Shown: in pieces, positions 21,763 to 34,373 of the stretch
Layout of the letters: each line of letters starts with the position of its first letter
Position numbering within the stretch: position 1 is the first letter of the stretch
Assembly: GCF_019649055.1 (NCBI RefSeq)
Contig: NW_026570242.1
Coordinates: 744,001-808,000, forward strand
Origin: Paramacrobiotus metropolitanus
Taxonomy: Eukaryota > Tardigrada > Eutardigrada > Parachela > Macrobiotidae
DNA length: 64,000 nt
Reading direction: 5' to 3'
The notes under the pieces: model-generated
Seen by the model: the letters and a program-made list of their open reading frames with translations, nothing else
The model's database searches: none
What the model was told of the DNA's origin: nothing
Made by a program: the position numbers and the translations under genes

Positions 21763-22458
21763 ATGAGCTTGCAATGGACGGCCATTGCTGGCATCCTTTA
21801 CGCCGAAATCGCCTTTACCATTCTTATGCTTCTGCCTTTCGTCAGTCCTACAACATGGCACAGCTTCTTTAATTCACGACTAATATTGCTGATCAAGAGA
21901 TATAAGTACGTGCAGCACATATTCGTTGGCGGGATGGGATTCCTCCTGGTAGATGCCCTCCGGGATGTCAGCCGTTACACGAAATCATCCAGCGACTTGG
22001 TGGACGTGACAGCAACGCAGGCGCCGGCCGCTGAAGCGCAGTTCCATATGAGATTATTTCGAGCCCAAAGGAACTTCTACATCGCCGGATTTACTTTGTT
22101 CTTGTTCTACATTATCAAATCACTGGCTGCCAAATTATCTTATGAAGCTCAGCTGCTTATTTCCAACAGTGCAGTCATTAAGCAAGCCGAAAATGCCTCC
22201 AAGATGGCCCGCCAGATCCTCAGTGGGCAAAAGGGAAAAACCATTCCGGATTCAGAAGCTTTGGAGAAAGCTAAAATTCTTCAACTCGAGGAAGATATAC
22301 GGTCTGCGGCCAGCGCACTAAAAGCCAAGGATAAGCAGATAAACGCTATTAAAACGCAGAGTGAAGGACTGACCGTTGAATATGACCACCTTCTGGAGGA
22401 GCACGAAAAACTCCACAAAGCACATGCTCTTATTGTGGGTAAAGCGTTGTCAGAATGA
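21763..22458 (+). CDS. BCAP31: B-cell receptor-associated protein 31 homologue, intronless
   Basis: One open frame of 231 residues. Start at MSLQWTAIAGILYAEI, the typical family N-terminus. Three transmembrane helices lie near residues 5-25, 45-62 and 102-122 (FYIAGFTLFLFYIIKSL), followed by a coiled coil from about residue 160 to 225 (KILQLEEDIRSAASAL, DHLLEEHEKLHKAH). BCAP31 is an ER membrane chaperone and export receptor that sorts membrane proteins and links ER to mitochondria. The length is close to the ~246 residues of the human protein. The usual C-terminal dilysine retrieval signal (KKxx) is missing: this protein ends KALSE. Like its upstream neighbour it has no intron in the coding region. 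Confidence 0.95.
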   Translation: MSLQWTAIAGILYAEIAFTILMLLPFVSPTTWHSFFNSRLILLIKRYKYVQHIFVGGMGFLLVDALRDVSRYTKSSSDLVDVTATQAPAAEAQFHMRLFRAQRNFYIAGFTLFLFYIIKSLAAKLSYEAQLLISNSAVIKQAENASKMARQILSGQKGKTIPDSEALEKAKILQLEEDIRSAASALKAKDKQINAIKTQSEGLTVEYDHLLEEHEKLHKAHALIVGKALSE

Positions 22459-23535
22459 GACGAAGTCTAACGCCAGGATAAGTGCAAAGATTGCCTCGGG
22501 ATCTGAATCCAGATAAACGTGATGAAGCTGGTGCTACGAAGATATGGACTTCGCATAGTTTACTGACTTATTGTACTACTACTGTAGTTGATTATACTTT
22601 TGATAAGTAATTGTGCGTAACTGATAGTCTGAAGAGTGGAGACACCTTCCATGAATGAAATTTCGACGCGAATGGATGGTAAAAATCAACTTGAAAGTTA
22701 CGTTAAAGCTATGTACCGGTAGGTAAAAATAGTTTGATAATACCTCCGATTGACGATGAGATAACTCAATAGAACTTAGATCATAATGCAACTGATTTTG
22801 AGAATACTAATAACAAAATTTACTGTACCAATAGCACTTCTGCTCATGCCGTGGTCATTGGATGTAGCATGGCTTCGTATTTTGCGAGTAGCTGTAACCA
22901 ACTCATTTCTACTGCAGCCTTTTCATTATTGAGTGTATTTGCACTGCAAAAGTCTATGAAAGTTTCGTTAAATTCTTCTGAGCCCTTACGAGTAGGAGTT
23001 TTACGATTTTCCAGGCAGTCCAAAAATTATCTGTGTACGTATAAATATAGGGTATTTACAAAGTTGCAAAGTGTGTAGACCTCGACTCCGTGCCCTGTGT
23101 GCAGTGCTTCTATAAAATTAATTAAGTAACTACAATACACCTGTGACCTTGGTGGATCATCCGCTGTGTGATACTACTGTACTGTACTTGTTTACTTAAC
23201 CACTACCATAATTATATAATTAAATTAAATGGTTTTGTCATAATAATGACAACGGAAAAGAACTGTTGCAAAACTACAACGTATATTTCCAAAATAATGA
23301 TAATCCTACAAAAAATTACCTGGATTTGCTTCCAAAGTAAAATATAAGTAAACAATCATGACTTTGCGGCGCCATTCAAGGCCCAGGATCGATTAGATTT
23401 ATCAGCCATGGTAATCATCTTAGATTATGACCTTTCTGGCTTGTGCAGGAGGTTCTTCCATTTGTAATTAAACCAAAAATTACAACGGAGCAGGTTAAGC
23501 ATTATGAAAAAAAAACTGTCGCCAAACTGAAGGCA
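22459..23535. other. intergenic, nothing recognised
   Basis: About 1.1 kb of AT-rich DNA between convergent genes, with two overlapping TACTGTA motifs at 23175-23186. Open frames here are short and lack similarity. Confidence 0.5.
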
Positions 23536-24482
23536 CTATAGAGACCGCAAAGGAACATTCGGAATCAACCACTTCTGAAACTTCTCTTCTGTTAAGGTGC
23601 CATTGATCAGGGGTGGATACTCTGGAGCGGATTTTGCAACGGCTGCTTCCGCTTGGGCAGCGGTCGACAATTTAGTACCGCGAATTTTAGATAACTCGTC
23701 CTCTGCCAGTTTCATCATAGCGCTAATTCCGTCTTTTTCCATTCTGATCTAAAGCTATGACGTGATGAAAGGTTTGCACTGGATATAAGTACTTTTTAAT
23801 TTTTCCGTCGGTCTGCATACAGATGCAGGACTTAACACTATGAAAAGAAGAAGACTAGTCTTCGATCGCGTACGAATAGTGTTGACGGCTTGTTTTGGAA
23901 CGCTCTATGGAGATTTGTATAATTATAGTTCGCACCTTCTCGTTTATCCAGCAGTTTTCGCGGATCAAGCTGGCCCATTCAGCCTTTGCATCTATAATGG
24001 CCAGGTATATCTTTTGGGTCTGATTACAGTTATCCCTAGCACTGATGTCGGGATCCAGTGTAGTCCATGCTTTTCTGCAAGTCCAAACCATGCAGGTACT
24101 TTTTCCTTTACCTTTTACCTTCTTTTCATTCCTCAGCAGGAAATTTGTCTTACAGGATTGCTTTTGCTGGGCGTTGTTTGTATTTGAATTCCAGCAGATT
24201 TGGAATGAGCTCATTGATTACTGAAACAGTATATTCGGTCGTACATTAGCATATCTTTCTGGCCTTCGGACTTGCGAACCCCATATTCTAAAATCCAACA
24301 TGGCGTGGCTGTTTTTACGCACTTAGTTAGTTAAATTGCATTACATATACTGCAGGATACTTACCGTCTGCACAGATTCTGCTCACAAAGGTGCGCTGTA
24401 GACATTCCGCCGTCGTTTCAGGTTTCCAAAGGTCATTGTGAACCTTTTCTTGTGCACTGCTAAAATTGATGTCGCGCATCAT
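23536..24482 (-). CDS. small unknown protein, three exons
   Basis: Three exons, 24482-24365, 24069-23936 and 23748-23536, join in phase to 154 residues starting MMRDINFSSAQEK and ending LIPNVPLRSL. The donors are GTAAG and GTGCGA; the second exon's acceptor (AAAAG/C) is weak. The protein is tryptophan-rich for its size and mostly helical in character: NDLWKPETTAEC, AEWASLIRENCWINEK, MMKLAEDELSKIRG. It has no signal peptide, no transmembrane segment and no motif I know. The closed three-exon frame argues that it is a real gene. It could be a small structural protein, for example of the axoneme, but there is no direct support. Confidence 0.6.
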
Positions 24483-26085
24483 TATGCTTGTAGTTGTAGG
24501 TGCCGTTTTATTAATTTGAAAAGGGAAGCTATAAAATTAGTCGTTTACTATCATCATCAAAAGTAAATAACGTAAATATCTGTACGTAACTTCCAAGCAG
24601 CCTGTAAGCTTCGTATGGATCTCATGCAACGACATCTAATAAATTTCACCCTTTGGCTACACAATACGAATGGACATTAATGCACAGAGTGCTACAGTTG
24701 CGCTTTATTACATACTGTGTAATTAAAACGTTTATGAAATAATTTATATTAGGCGAAGCAACAGTAAGTAATTAAGTATCTGCTGGCGAGTTACAGAATG
24801 ATATTACAGTGTGCGCACGGTTATTCGGCTTTCGAACATGAATGATGACGCATGAACGATGACGATTTTAATTACAGTAACTATTCTACAGCGAGCAATA
24901 TATATCATTACAGTTTACTTACTATCTGTATTTTGACACTGAATGATGTTTATTCTGCCGTGTACCACCCAGCGCAGTTCTCGTTACTTTTTTACAATAT
25001 TAGATTTGTATTATAGGTACTGTAATCACAAATATTCAGTATTTTTTAACTAACATTAATTTTATCTGCAACTGTTATTTTTAATTATTATTAAATTCAA
25101 TATTTCGCTTGTTTTTATAAGTGTATTTATTTATACGATCGAAGTAAACAGTATAAGGCTACCCAATACTTGTGGAAATTGCAGTTGGCGCACTACACAC
25201 ATTCTAATGCGCTTGTACAATGTATTACTCACCGTAGGTCTGGTACTGTCCGTGTTCAAAAGATTTCATCTTCGGTCTTAATTTTCAAGCATGCCAATCG
25301 TGTACAGCATTGTAAATTAATATAGATATTAGCAATATAATACTTATGGTTAACTTAAAATCGTTATGGAATCACCGCATAATTTACCGGTTAGTCTAAC
25401 TCATTTGCTTGATACAGTATTGTACATCTTGTAACGCAATGTGATTTGCACGATACTGATGGATAGGCCTTCTACTAAAGTACAGAAGCATAGATATGCA
25501 TTCTGTGCTTATCGTTAGATAAAATACAATAATATAGATATGTAGCGTGCTATCCATTGTTTTCAGAACCTAGCGCTAGTTTTTTTTATTTCTTTAGGTT
25601 TATTCTGTGTAATGTTTTTACATTAGAGTGTTTGAAATTGAAAAGAACTACATTATTTACCCATACAGGTATCTGTACCGTACATTACTATTTTCACAAT
25701 ACTTAATATAATAACAATATTATGTTGAGCCGTTTCCATGATGTACGACTTGTAAAACAAAATATTAGCACAATAATATGGTGCATGGTTTATTGTACAC
25801 TTTACGTCGACTGTGGCCGGAAATTACTTAAACACCGTTTAATTTCTGAAATGGTTTTTTGCGTCGACGGAAGCGCAGCAAGTTTACAGCCAAGTAAATT
25901 TGCCAAAACGGTATCAGGGTAATAAAGGGAAAACAATGCAAACAATATTTTACGAAACAATTTGGCAGCGATTCTTTTCATAATACATATGGAATCAGAG
26001 ATACTACGCGTAACGTTCCAAACAACACAAATCTTTTTTTGGTGTGCGTTAATTTGCCATCGTGGTAAAAATATGAAAACGAATA
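24483..26085. other. intergenic, AT-rich
   Basis: About 1.6 kb of AT-rich sequence between the small gene's start and the end of the MNT coding region. It includes the MNT 3' untranslated region on the right. TACTGTA/TACAGTA motifs occur near 25015 and 25410. No coding sequence is supported. Confidence 0.5.
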
Positions 26086-29000
26086 CTACGAAGATGACGG
26101 CGAATCTGAACGGGGCGGATTGGCCGCTGCTTGGACCTGTTGGCCGTAGAGACTTCCGAGGGCGGGCATCATAACGACATGCGGAATCTGTCCGGCTGTC
26201 CCGTTGCTGACCGGCACAAGGAACTGATTCATGGGAAACATGGACATGGGGAATCCAGAACGCGCGTAGAAAGGGAATGCTGTAAGGTTGTGATCTGGCC
26301 AATAAGTGGCGTTGTTGATCATCGGTACGGTCATGTTTTCCGTATACGGAACCGCAATTTTCGAGAGACCATTTAATCCACAGTTTTCTTGAACCGATGG
26401 AGAGAGGTGCGTCTCCAGAGCGGGAGAGATTGGCGACAGCACCGGCGATGCTTTGGTTCGGTCCAGAAACATTCCATCCTGCTGATCTTGTAAGATGCGC
26501 AGTTTAATCGGCAGTACTTTTTTCCCTTCTGCACTGGCTGGACTCTTCACCGGTGGAGAAGCCGGTGTGCTGGCTGTCGGTTCGGAACTGGTTTCCCGTA
26601 GGATTTCCGTTACCGACTTTATGGGCGGCCGACGGGACTTGGCAGGGCTATCGCTACTGTCAGGGTCACGCGATTTCTTCCGTGTCGCGTTAGAATCGTT
26701 GCTGCGTTCAGGCGGGGAACTCGACCCAGCGCTGCGTCGTGACGGGCTTACCGGCGCGGTGGACCGCGATGTACTGCTCTGTTCCGGCTGCTGGGACGAG
26801 GTGTGTGACCTATCGTCTGAGGGTTTGTATAACGGTGCTGGAGAGCCTACAGAAACACAGTTCAGAGTAACCTTTATGTAAACACCGAGATACGGGCCCA
26901 ACCACAAACCAAACAGATAAGCTTGCTTACCCGGCGCAGTGCAGGTGGCCTGACTGTCTGCATCGTCCTCGTTACTGTGCAAATACGCCAGAACATCAAA
27001 GCAGGGATTGTTTGCCATCACCTCACGTTTCAGGTCGATAAAGCGCTGCTGTGATGAAGTCTTCTCCTTTAGAACCCGCTCGTGGTCCCGCTGCAGTTGC
27101 TCGCTTTGTTTTTGGAGTTGCTAAAACAAAAGAATCACACATACAGAAATCTATTGACCCTGGCATACAGTAAACAACGCCTACAGCATACGCATTGCAA
27201 CTACGGTCTCTATCTTACATAATGGACGCGCGAGCACTTAACTTTTGCATTCAGTCATTTCAGAGATAAGTTTAAGATAAGTTTTAATTTATAACAAATA
27301 AAAAATATTAATGAATATTTTTAAAGATATAATATTGTTGTTGTGCAGCGTGCAATATGCGCGCATGTTTTTCCGAAGAAAATTTCTGCTGCCGGCTGTT
27401 TGCTTGCCGGGTGGGACGGGACTGAGTAATCTGCGTTTGACACATGCAGCCTGGTCTTTGTTTGGTGGTGACGCAAATCATTAGTCATCGGCGGCAGTGG
27501 CAGCCGGCGCGCCACACACACACAGTGCGGCTCGGTGGCAATTTGGCTCGTATCGGCAGTTTTTTCTCCTTGACATTGACCGTCAAACACACAAGCACAC
27601 AAATTTAGAGCTCCAACTGTGGCACAAGTGCTCACGCCGGGCGCTTATCTTCACGCTCTACCGCCGCTTGGAAACTTCGCAAACAGCGCACAAATCAGCC
27701 AAATGATTCCAAAAACATATACCCGGCTATTTTTAGCTGGCAGCAAAAACGTGCAGCCGCGTGACTTATGCTTTATGTTGCTGCATAAAAGGCTGGGTTG
27801 AAAAACCTCGATGGAAATTGTACAGTAGCTCACGTGGGCCAATTGTAAGCGACAGGAAACAGCATTTCCACGTTGTACACTGCATGCCAGCCGGCAATGC
27901 CGGTGTGCTTATCGTGAAAATGGATCAACTATGTTAAGTTTTGTGACAGAAAAACAGCCGGAAAAAGTAAAACCTGGGAATGTTTACACTTCCGACTGCT
28001 GCCGTACTTCGTGTACAGTATTATGCCTTAAAAATACCGTTAATAAATCTTAGGCGTTTAAATAAACCGCCACTTAAAACAACAGAAAAATATTTATATG
28101 TAAATACGTAATGCCAAAACATTGTAAAATTCATACATCGCTTTCTACCATTAGGAGGATAGTGCCATATCGTTGAGAACAGCATTACTCTCCACATTGT
28201 TTTACGACCGCAACCGTTTAACTGTAGGGCTGCATTTTGAAATTCAAGGGCAATATTTCGGTGAAATCGTTAGGTTAGGCGGGTAAAACCCGGTTTGTAT
28301 TTCCCGAAGCGGCCGGCGCACAATCGATTTATTTGGCAATGGAGCGCGCGTGATGGGCGCTCGCGTGCCGGATAGGTTGATCCGGCAGACCTTGTAAGGC
28401 TATAACGTGGCAGTGTTTTTATGAATAGCATGCGCCCGATGACGCAAATGGGAAGATGCGAGCATGCGTGGGATGCTCTGCGTAAATAAAACATTTACTC
28501 ATTATAACTTGGGCAATCTGCGCTGCTCCAAGTGGGCCGCTAAGGCTGCCGGCTGCGTGCGCGCCTGTAGTCTGTCTTGTGCATGCACGGGCGGGATATT
28601 GGCCTGGGATACTGCTTATCAATGTGTTAACGCATGTGCACCCGATCGATTTGTGAATTTCGGGCGGATGAGGTATATACTCTTCTCGCAGCCTCGTAAC
28701 CCGCAATTTCCCGTTACGCGAATGCCCAACGTGGCTCGATTGATGCGTGCCAATAATTCTACAGAGGAGTATGGTGCATTGTTATCCAGAAAGAGTGTTG
28801 TTTTCCAGTGAATTGAAAAAAAACATTTAACCAGCTTGAGGAATTCCTGATAAAACTTATAAAAAAATGAAGAAGGATTTCAGCTTGCAAATTCCACGAT
28901 TACTTAAACGCGTAGATGGGAAAAATAACCAGAATTCACTTCTTTGTACGGCACCGGCAAGAATCGTTTATAGACTACCGGAAATACCGCATACAAGCTA

Positions 29001-31614
29001 AACTTTCCCTGTTAACGGTGTGTGCACGCGTAATTAATGCTTTCACCTGAGTGAGCGCATTTATAATCGGTGGGGCGTCGCCCACATCGACATTTCATTT
29101 CATGCTTCTTTCTGCAAGCGGGAGACACCGGGAAATGGGATACTTTTATCCTCATGACGTCTGTCCTAAGGACGTATGTTCCCAACCTTCTAGGTCAAAA
29201 TTGTGACCTTTACAGGCACGTGAGGTGGTTAAGTAGTGCATAGTATAGAAATCACCAGCATACTGGTGCCGCCTGTAGTTAGATTACAGTGACTTTGTAG
29301 TTTTGCCCATAATTGCCAACTCTCTTCCTGTTATAATCTCGGCAACGATTTAATTTTATATATGTACACTCATGCGGATTAAAACATTAGCAAGGTATAC
29401 ATGCCAGTTTATTGTTTGCTATACGGTTATGCACCGCTGCATTGTCTGTTTTGTGCGTGTGGATCCAATGCAAAATAAAAAACTTACATTCCCAAAATAA
29501 TTAAATAAATAATTTACCGTAGTTTACCTGTATGCAGCGGACGGCACTTTTAAGCACAGCCAAATGTGACGCTTTTTTCTCGTCATCGGTTTCCATAACT
29601 TCGTGCTTCAGCGATTCAAAGCAGTCCTTCAGATGCGCCCTCCTTATAAAACCAAATCATTCTGACGTTGCCCGGTTATGGTACACACTTCATGCTCACG
29701 ATTTTTCCACTAATGTTTAGTATTCCTACCGATTTTTCTCCAGCACATTGTGAACGCTTCGGTTTTCCGTGTTTGGTTTGATGCCACTGCAAAACAGCGA
29801 AAATGCATTACGTGATCCGTATACGTAAAATAATTCACGAAAGCATGATATACGTTAGTATTTATAATTATTTACAGGACTATTTATATTATGCTGCATT
29901 TTTGGTGGGCACGTTCTTCTTTCATTATTAATATGTATACCAGTACCATGGTTATTAAAATATATACCGCCCGTACCGGCATCAGCCAAGTAGGTAAAAC
30001 ATGTGATATAACCTGTAGTAGCTGAAACAGTGGAACCGTAATTTTAATCGTACGTCCTTAATTGTGCATACCCTCTCTTGGCTTTTTCCTTCTCGCGTGA
30101 CATGGATGGTGGTACTTTTCGCTTTGTTGGCCGCTTTTTTGCGCACTCAGACTCTTTGGATGTGTTGGAGTCGCTATCCAGCTGTCCGCTGCCATCTGAA
30201 TTGTCCCCGCTCGTACATGAAATGCTGTTTGATGACGATGCCTTCGTTATATTTCCTAACAACGAACAAAATTATTAAAAGTGCTTAAACACATTTCTTT
30301 AAACGCCATTGCATTACTGGCATGTTTATTATTTCACCAAACGAAATTTTTTATAAAATTTCAGAGATCGCCTACAACACTATAATAGGCCCACCTTTTT
30401 ATTTGCGCATAGAAGCTTATTATAACTGTTATTAAATCACTAAACTCTACGTTTTTAATTCCGCCATCCCAAGCTTGAAATTATGCGGACAGGGGCATGC
30501 AAAGTACCGCACAGGCCGCATCACGATTAAAACTTAATGCAAAAAACGAAAGTGTAAGAATTATTGCTGCATCGGTTGAATGCAATTTTTGCCGATATTA
30601 TGTGGCACACATGGTATTGAGAAGGGAATGATGTGCCGAGGCACGTGCAACGGCGCAGTACAATAGATCCATGCATGTGCATCGCACGTCACGGAAAACT
30701 TGCAAACCGTGTACTACTGTAAAGACCTACTGTGTTCCTTGATACACTGTTTATAGGCACACTGCACAGCATACGAAACGATGTACGAATGTGCTTGCAC
30801 CCAAAGTTCTAGCGATACGGAAATCATTAATCGGAGATGGGCCACCCGTCGTGAAAGCAGGTGCAAAATAAATACACATTTCTCAGGAAATTATTCCTGG
30901 GAGGTTTGGTTTGTCAAAACTTAAAAATTTTATGTTTTTGATACTTCCCACGCACGGAATAATTTTGTCGCGGTAACATGTAACAGCAATACGAAAATAT
31001 TTTAAATTAAGCATAATTCTTTACTGAGTATTAAAATACCTCACCAAAATCGAAGGGCTAATGTCGTACACCACATAATCAGGAAACTGATGTAATTAAT
31101 AATTTATGAAATCGATCGTCGTCTGCGCCGGTATCTAAAGCCACGTGAATCTTTAGCTACATTAATAATAATATACGTGACAGTAAGATTACCGGCATTG
31201 TCGATAAATTTGTTAGTACCACGATTAGATCACATGCGTTAGAACTTTGTCGGTTCAAACTTCCATGCTGCATAAATTCAGCATTCAGGCTATTCATGTT
31301 GTAAATTACTAATGTAGAAAATAGTGAAAATATGTTATTTTAAATTGTAATTAAATTTCAAGTTGCGTCTTGACAGTAGATTCTATTCCAGTAACAATAT
31401 TCTCATTATATAAGTTACGAAATGTAGTTTTGGCAAGACCATAAGCCGATAAAAAAAGGAAAGTGAAAGCGTCGATTAACCAACCTTTTTCACGATCGAG
31501 CACGGTTCCGGCGGCGATCTGGTCAGCGGAAGGCGTCTCCGATTGGCAGACGTTGGCGCCCGTATCATTATGATCGATGTAGCGAGCCGCTTGCAGCAGT
31601 ACGTCGAGGCTCAT
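26086..31614 (-). CDS. MNT: MNT-like bHLH-leucine zipper transcriptional repressor (MAX partner)
   Basis: Six exons join in phase to 478 residues: 31614-31485, 30255-30072, 29786-29730, 29642-29528, 27120-26931, 26846-26086. The protein begins MSLDVLLQAARYI, the SIN3-interaction helix of MNT/MXD proteins. After an acidic and Ser-rich stretch and a basic block (KKRPTKRKVP) comes the bHLH, about residues 115-163: VHNVLEKNRRAHLKDC, FESLKHEV, AVLKSAVRCIQ. The DNA-contacting His, Glu and Arg are present. A zipper follows (QLQKQSEQLQRDHERVL). The C-terminal half is Ser/Pro-rich. MNT binds MAX on E-boxes, recruits SIN3-HDAC and opposes MYC. Introns 1 and 4 are 1.2 and 2.4 kb, long for this window. 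The last intron (26930-26847) is 84 bases, in frame and without a stop, so its retention would insert 28 residues. Confidence 0.93.
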
Positions 31615-33660
31615 GCCGACAGATGCGTACGGGTATTATGCACGTGTGGTGGCCACTTGACCACCGCAGTCGCACCACACACTGACACACAACGTACACA
31701 CACACACACTAGTTAACCACGTTGTCCGAACAGCAGACAAAACCCTCAGCGTCCTTCTAACGTAGCGCACGCTGTGTGAAGCATGCGGTTGCCATGCTCG
31801 TTTCCGGCATCAGCACACCAGCCTCGAAACGCTAACTATAGTCATGCTGTTGAAAGCAGACTTCTGCATCGCTGCCTCGGCGCTGAACAAAGCCCGGACA
31901 CAGCAAGTGCTAAAGGGCGGCTGCCGTACTATGCCGCCCGGTGATCATCACTACAGTCGTACTGTGTATTAATATACGTGTGTGTGCGGCGGCGCCGTGT
32001 TGCATATACGCATATGTGTGTGTTGAATTTACATTGGCGTTAGTCAACGTGGGCTCTGTTTGCATCGCTTGTTGTCAAGTCTTTATTTCAGCGTGCAGTG
32101 TCAAGTTAAGGGCGGGAAGAGCAGTGGAGAAAAGCGGCCTAACAAACAACCGCAGTTGGATATCTGGGCTTGTGTATAGGCTGGCGCTAGCGTTGTGCTT
32201 GCAGCAGTTAGGGCGAAAACGGCCGTGTCTACGTGGAACTGCCGAGAGGAAGCGTGACGTGACATGCGTTGGCAATGACTCTACCTCCGTTGTCCGTACT
32301 ACGGAGTGTACAAAGGCAGTACGCTGTGCCGGCTCGCCGCGCCGTATGCAAGCATGGAAAAAACGTGAGCGTCTCCATGGCAGACAACAAGACCGGAGCT
32401 ACACTACACTGCTTACCGGTTAGTACCACTGCCACACTACTGTACAACCGACAACGCACTCACAACCGCGGCATTAAATGAATACAGGAACATGCGGCAC
32501 TGTTGTTCCGTGGGACGAATACAAATGCAGAGTTTAACGCGTCAACGTGGTAAAGTGTTGTATTACCATTTACCAGTAGCAGTACGCCTTTGATCGGGCT
32601 ATATAATAGACAAACGAATGTTAAACAAAATTATTTAAGTAGCTATAGTTTATACTGATGTAAGTATTAGATGTAATTGTAGAAAGGCTTCGAAAATGAT
32701 TACATAAAAATAAACGAAATTAAGAAATCAAGAAAAAAAACACTACCGGAGTGTGTATATGATATTAAAGCGTCCAATTTAGGAGAGCTTCGCGTGTGCT
32801 CTGTTTACGAATATAAATATTTTTTATTATTTCACAGTTAATATTATCGTACCTTTTCTCATAAAAGGTAGGTGCTGTATGCGACGAAGTACAGTACTGT
32901 GGCACGTTTGCCGGGTTGTTAGTTGTTACTTGTTCGGTGCGCGTTTACCGTTAACCCGTAATGTTCAAGTGCACTTGCCGTCCCGCCCGTTGCCACATTT
33001 AATATTGTAGTCGTTAATGGATGCGCAGACCGTGATCATAACAGCGGCATCACTCACGTCAGCAAATTTACAGCACTGGCGTTTAATAAAAACTGTTTCG
33101 TATTCTGCAGAACTGGTGTCTATAACGTACATCGTCGCCCTTGACCTTGAATAGGACTTGCAAGTTTGCATTTTCCGGTCTAGGCCGACCGCAGCTAGGG
33201 CTCTTACTATTCACTGCAGATAACGAAATATCACGCGGCCGCGCGCAGCCGGTATTTGCAGTCAACGGCTTCCCAGCCATTTCTGCGCTTTAACGTTGGC
33301 GGGCAGATGTACCGTGCATAAGCGGTTCCGACAAAGATATGGAAGCCTTACCATAATCAATTTTAATCACAGAAAATTTATTTTTGCGTTCGTAGGTACG
33401 CACTACGCACGCTGTGTAAGTACTACTGTGCGAGTCAGGTTACCGATTATTTTGCACGTGTGTTTTTCGGTACAAGTAATCAGTTAAAGACCACAGTAGC
33501 GTGCGCGTAGGGCTTGACTTTGCACATACGGCATATAAATATTAATAAATATTATTTTAATTAGTGGCCAAATGCCACAGCTCGAATATATAGAAGTAGT
33601 TTCTTCCTGACTCGCTGAATAGTGAATATTTATTACACCTACGCTACTAACTTGTGAATA

Positions 33661-33678
33661 GTACTGTATGTACAGTAC
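33661..33678. repeat. inverted pair of the recurrent TACTGTA motif
   Basis: GTACTGTATGTACAGTAC: two 8-base arms around a 2-base centre. It is the clearest double copy of a short motif that recurs throughout the non-coding DNA here. Confidence 0.6.
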
Positions 33679-34314
33679 CTAATTACCTATTCACTTACGG
33701 TGCATATACTATACGTCTTTGAAAAAGTTTTACCATAACGAGCACGTGGCTTTGTTACAAATGTAGATTTCTTTTTATCCTTGAACTAAGACTGTTTTTC
33801 ATGTTATTTTGTTTTCGTGTTTATGACGAGTCTGCTGCCTCGGATTGGGTTTGAGCCCAGATTGTGTGCGGACTTTAAACAATTAAACATTAAACATTAT
33901 ACGTAGGTATTCATCCATCGCTATAACCCAGGCATGGCGAACCGTAATAAAGACATTTTTTATGATTAAGAAGACAAGAATGTGGGAAACGACCGGAAAC
34001 GGCGGCGCAGCGGTGTCGCTCTGACGTCAGTCGTCCGGTACGGCACGTGCCGCTGGTCTATTTTTATAACTGACTTGATCCTGCCGTTGGATTGCTCCAG
34101 TTGCGTTGAGGTGTACTGCGTTGAATAGATCGATAAACGCATAGGACTTCCACAACGGTGAACGGGGAATATCCGACTGTTGAATGAATGTAGCGCATGC
34201 AGCATGCTGGCTCTGGCTGACGATTTTACTCCGTTAACGAACTTGCGTTTAACGCTAATGCCGTACTCGCATACCTACCTGTACTAGCTATGTATACGAG
34301 TAGAATATCTATAT

Positions 34315-34373
34315 CGTTATAAGTAATATAAATATTCGCTATATTATAAGTAATATAATATAAATATTCGCTG
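34315..34373. repeat. imperfect tandem repeat, AT-rich
   Basis: The unit TTATAAGTAATATAAATATT followed by CGCT occurs twice, the second copy carrying a 5-base internal ATATA expansion, separated by ATA. It is probably replication slippage in intergenic DNA. Confidence 0.55.

Noticed and set aside
22851-23078. 75-codon open frame downstream of BCAP31
   Set aside because: No similarity, no splice context, and within the length expected by chance.
31941-32423. 160-codon plus-strand open frame upstream of MNT
   Set aside because: Cys/Arg/Val-rich without motif, in a GC-richer promoter-like region where stop codons are scarce; no splice or start context.
33835-33870. tRNA-like T-arm, GGGTTTGAGCCC
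   Set aside because: The loop is six bases, no A box or acceptor stem can be found at the right distance, and nothing folds as a cloverleaf.
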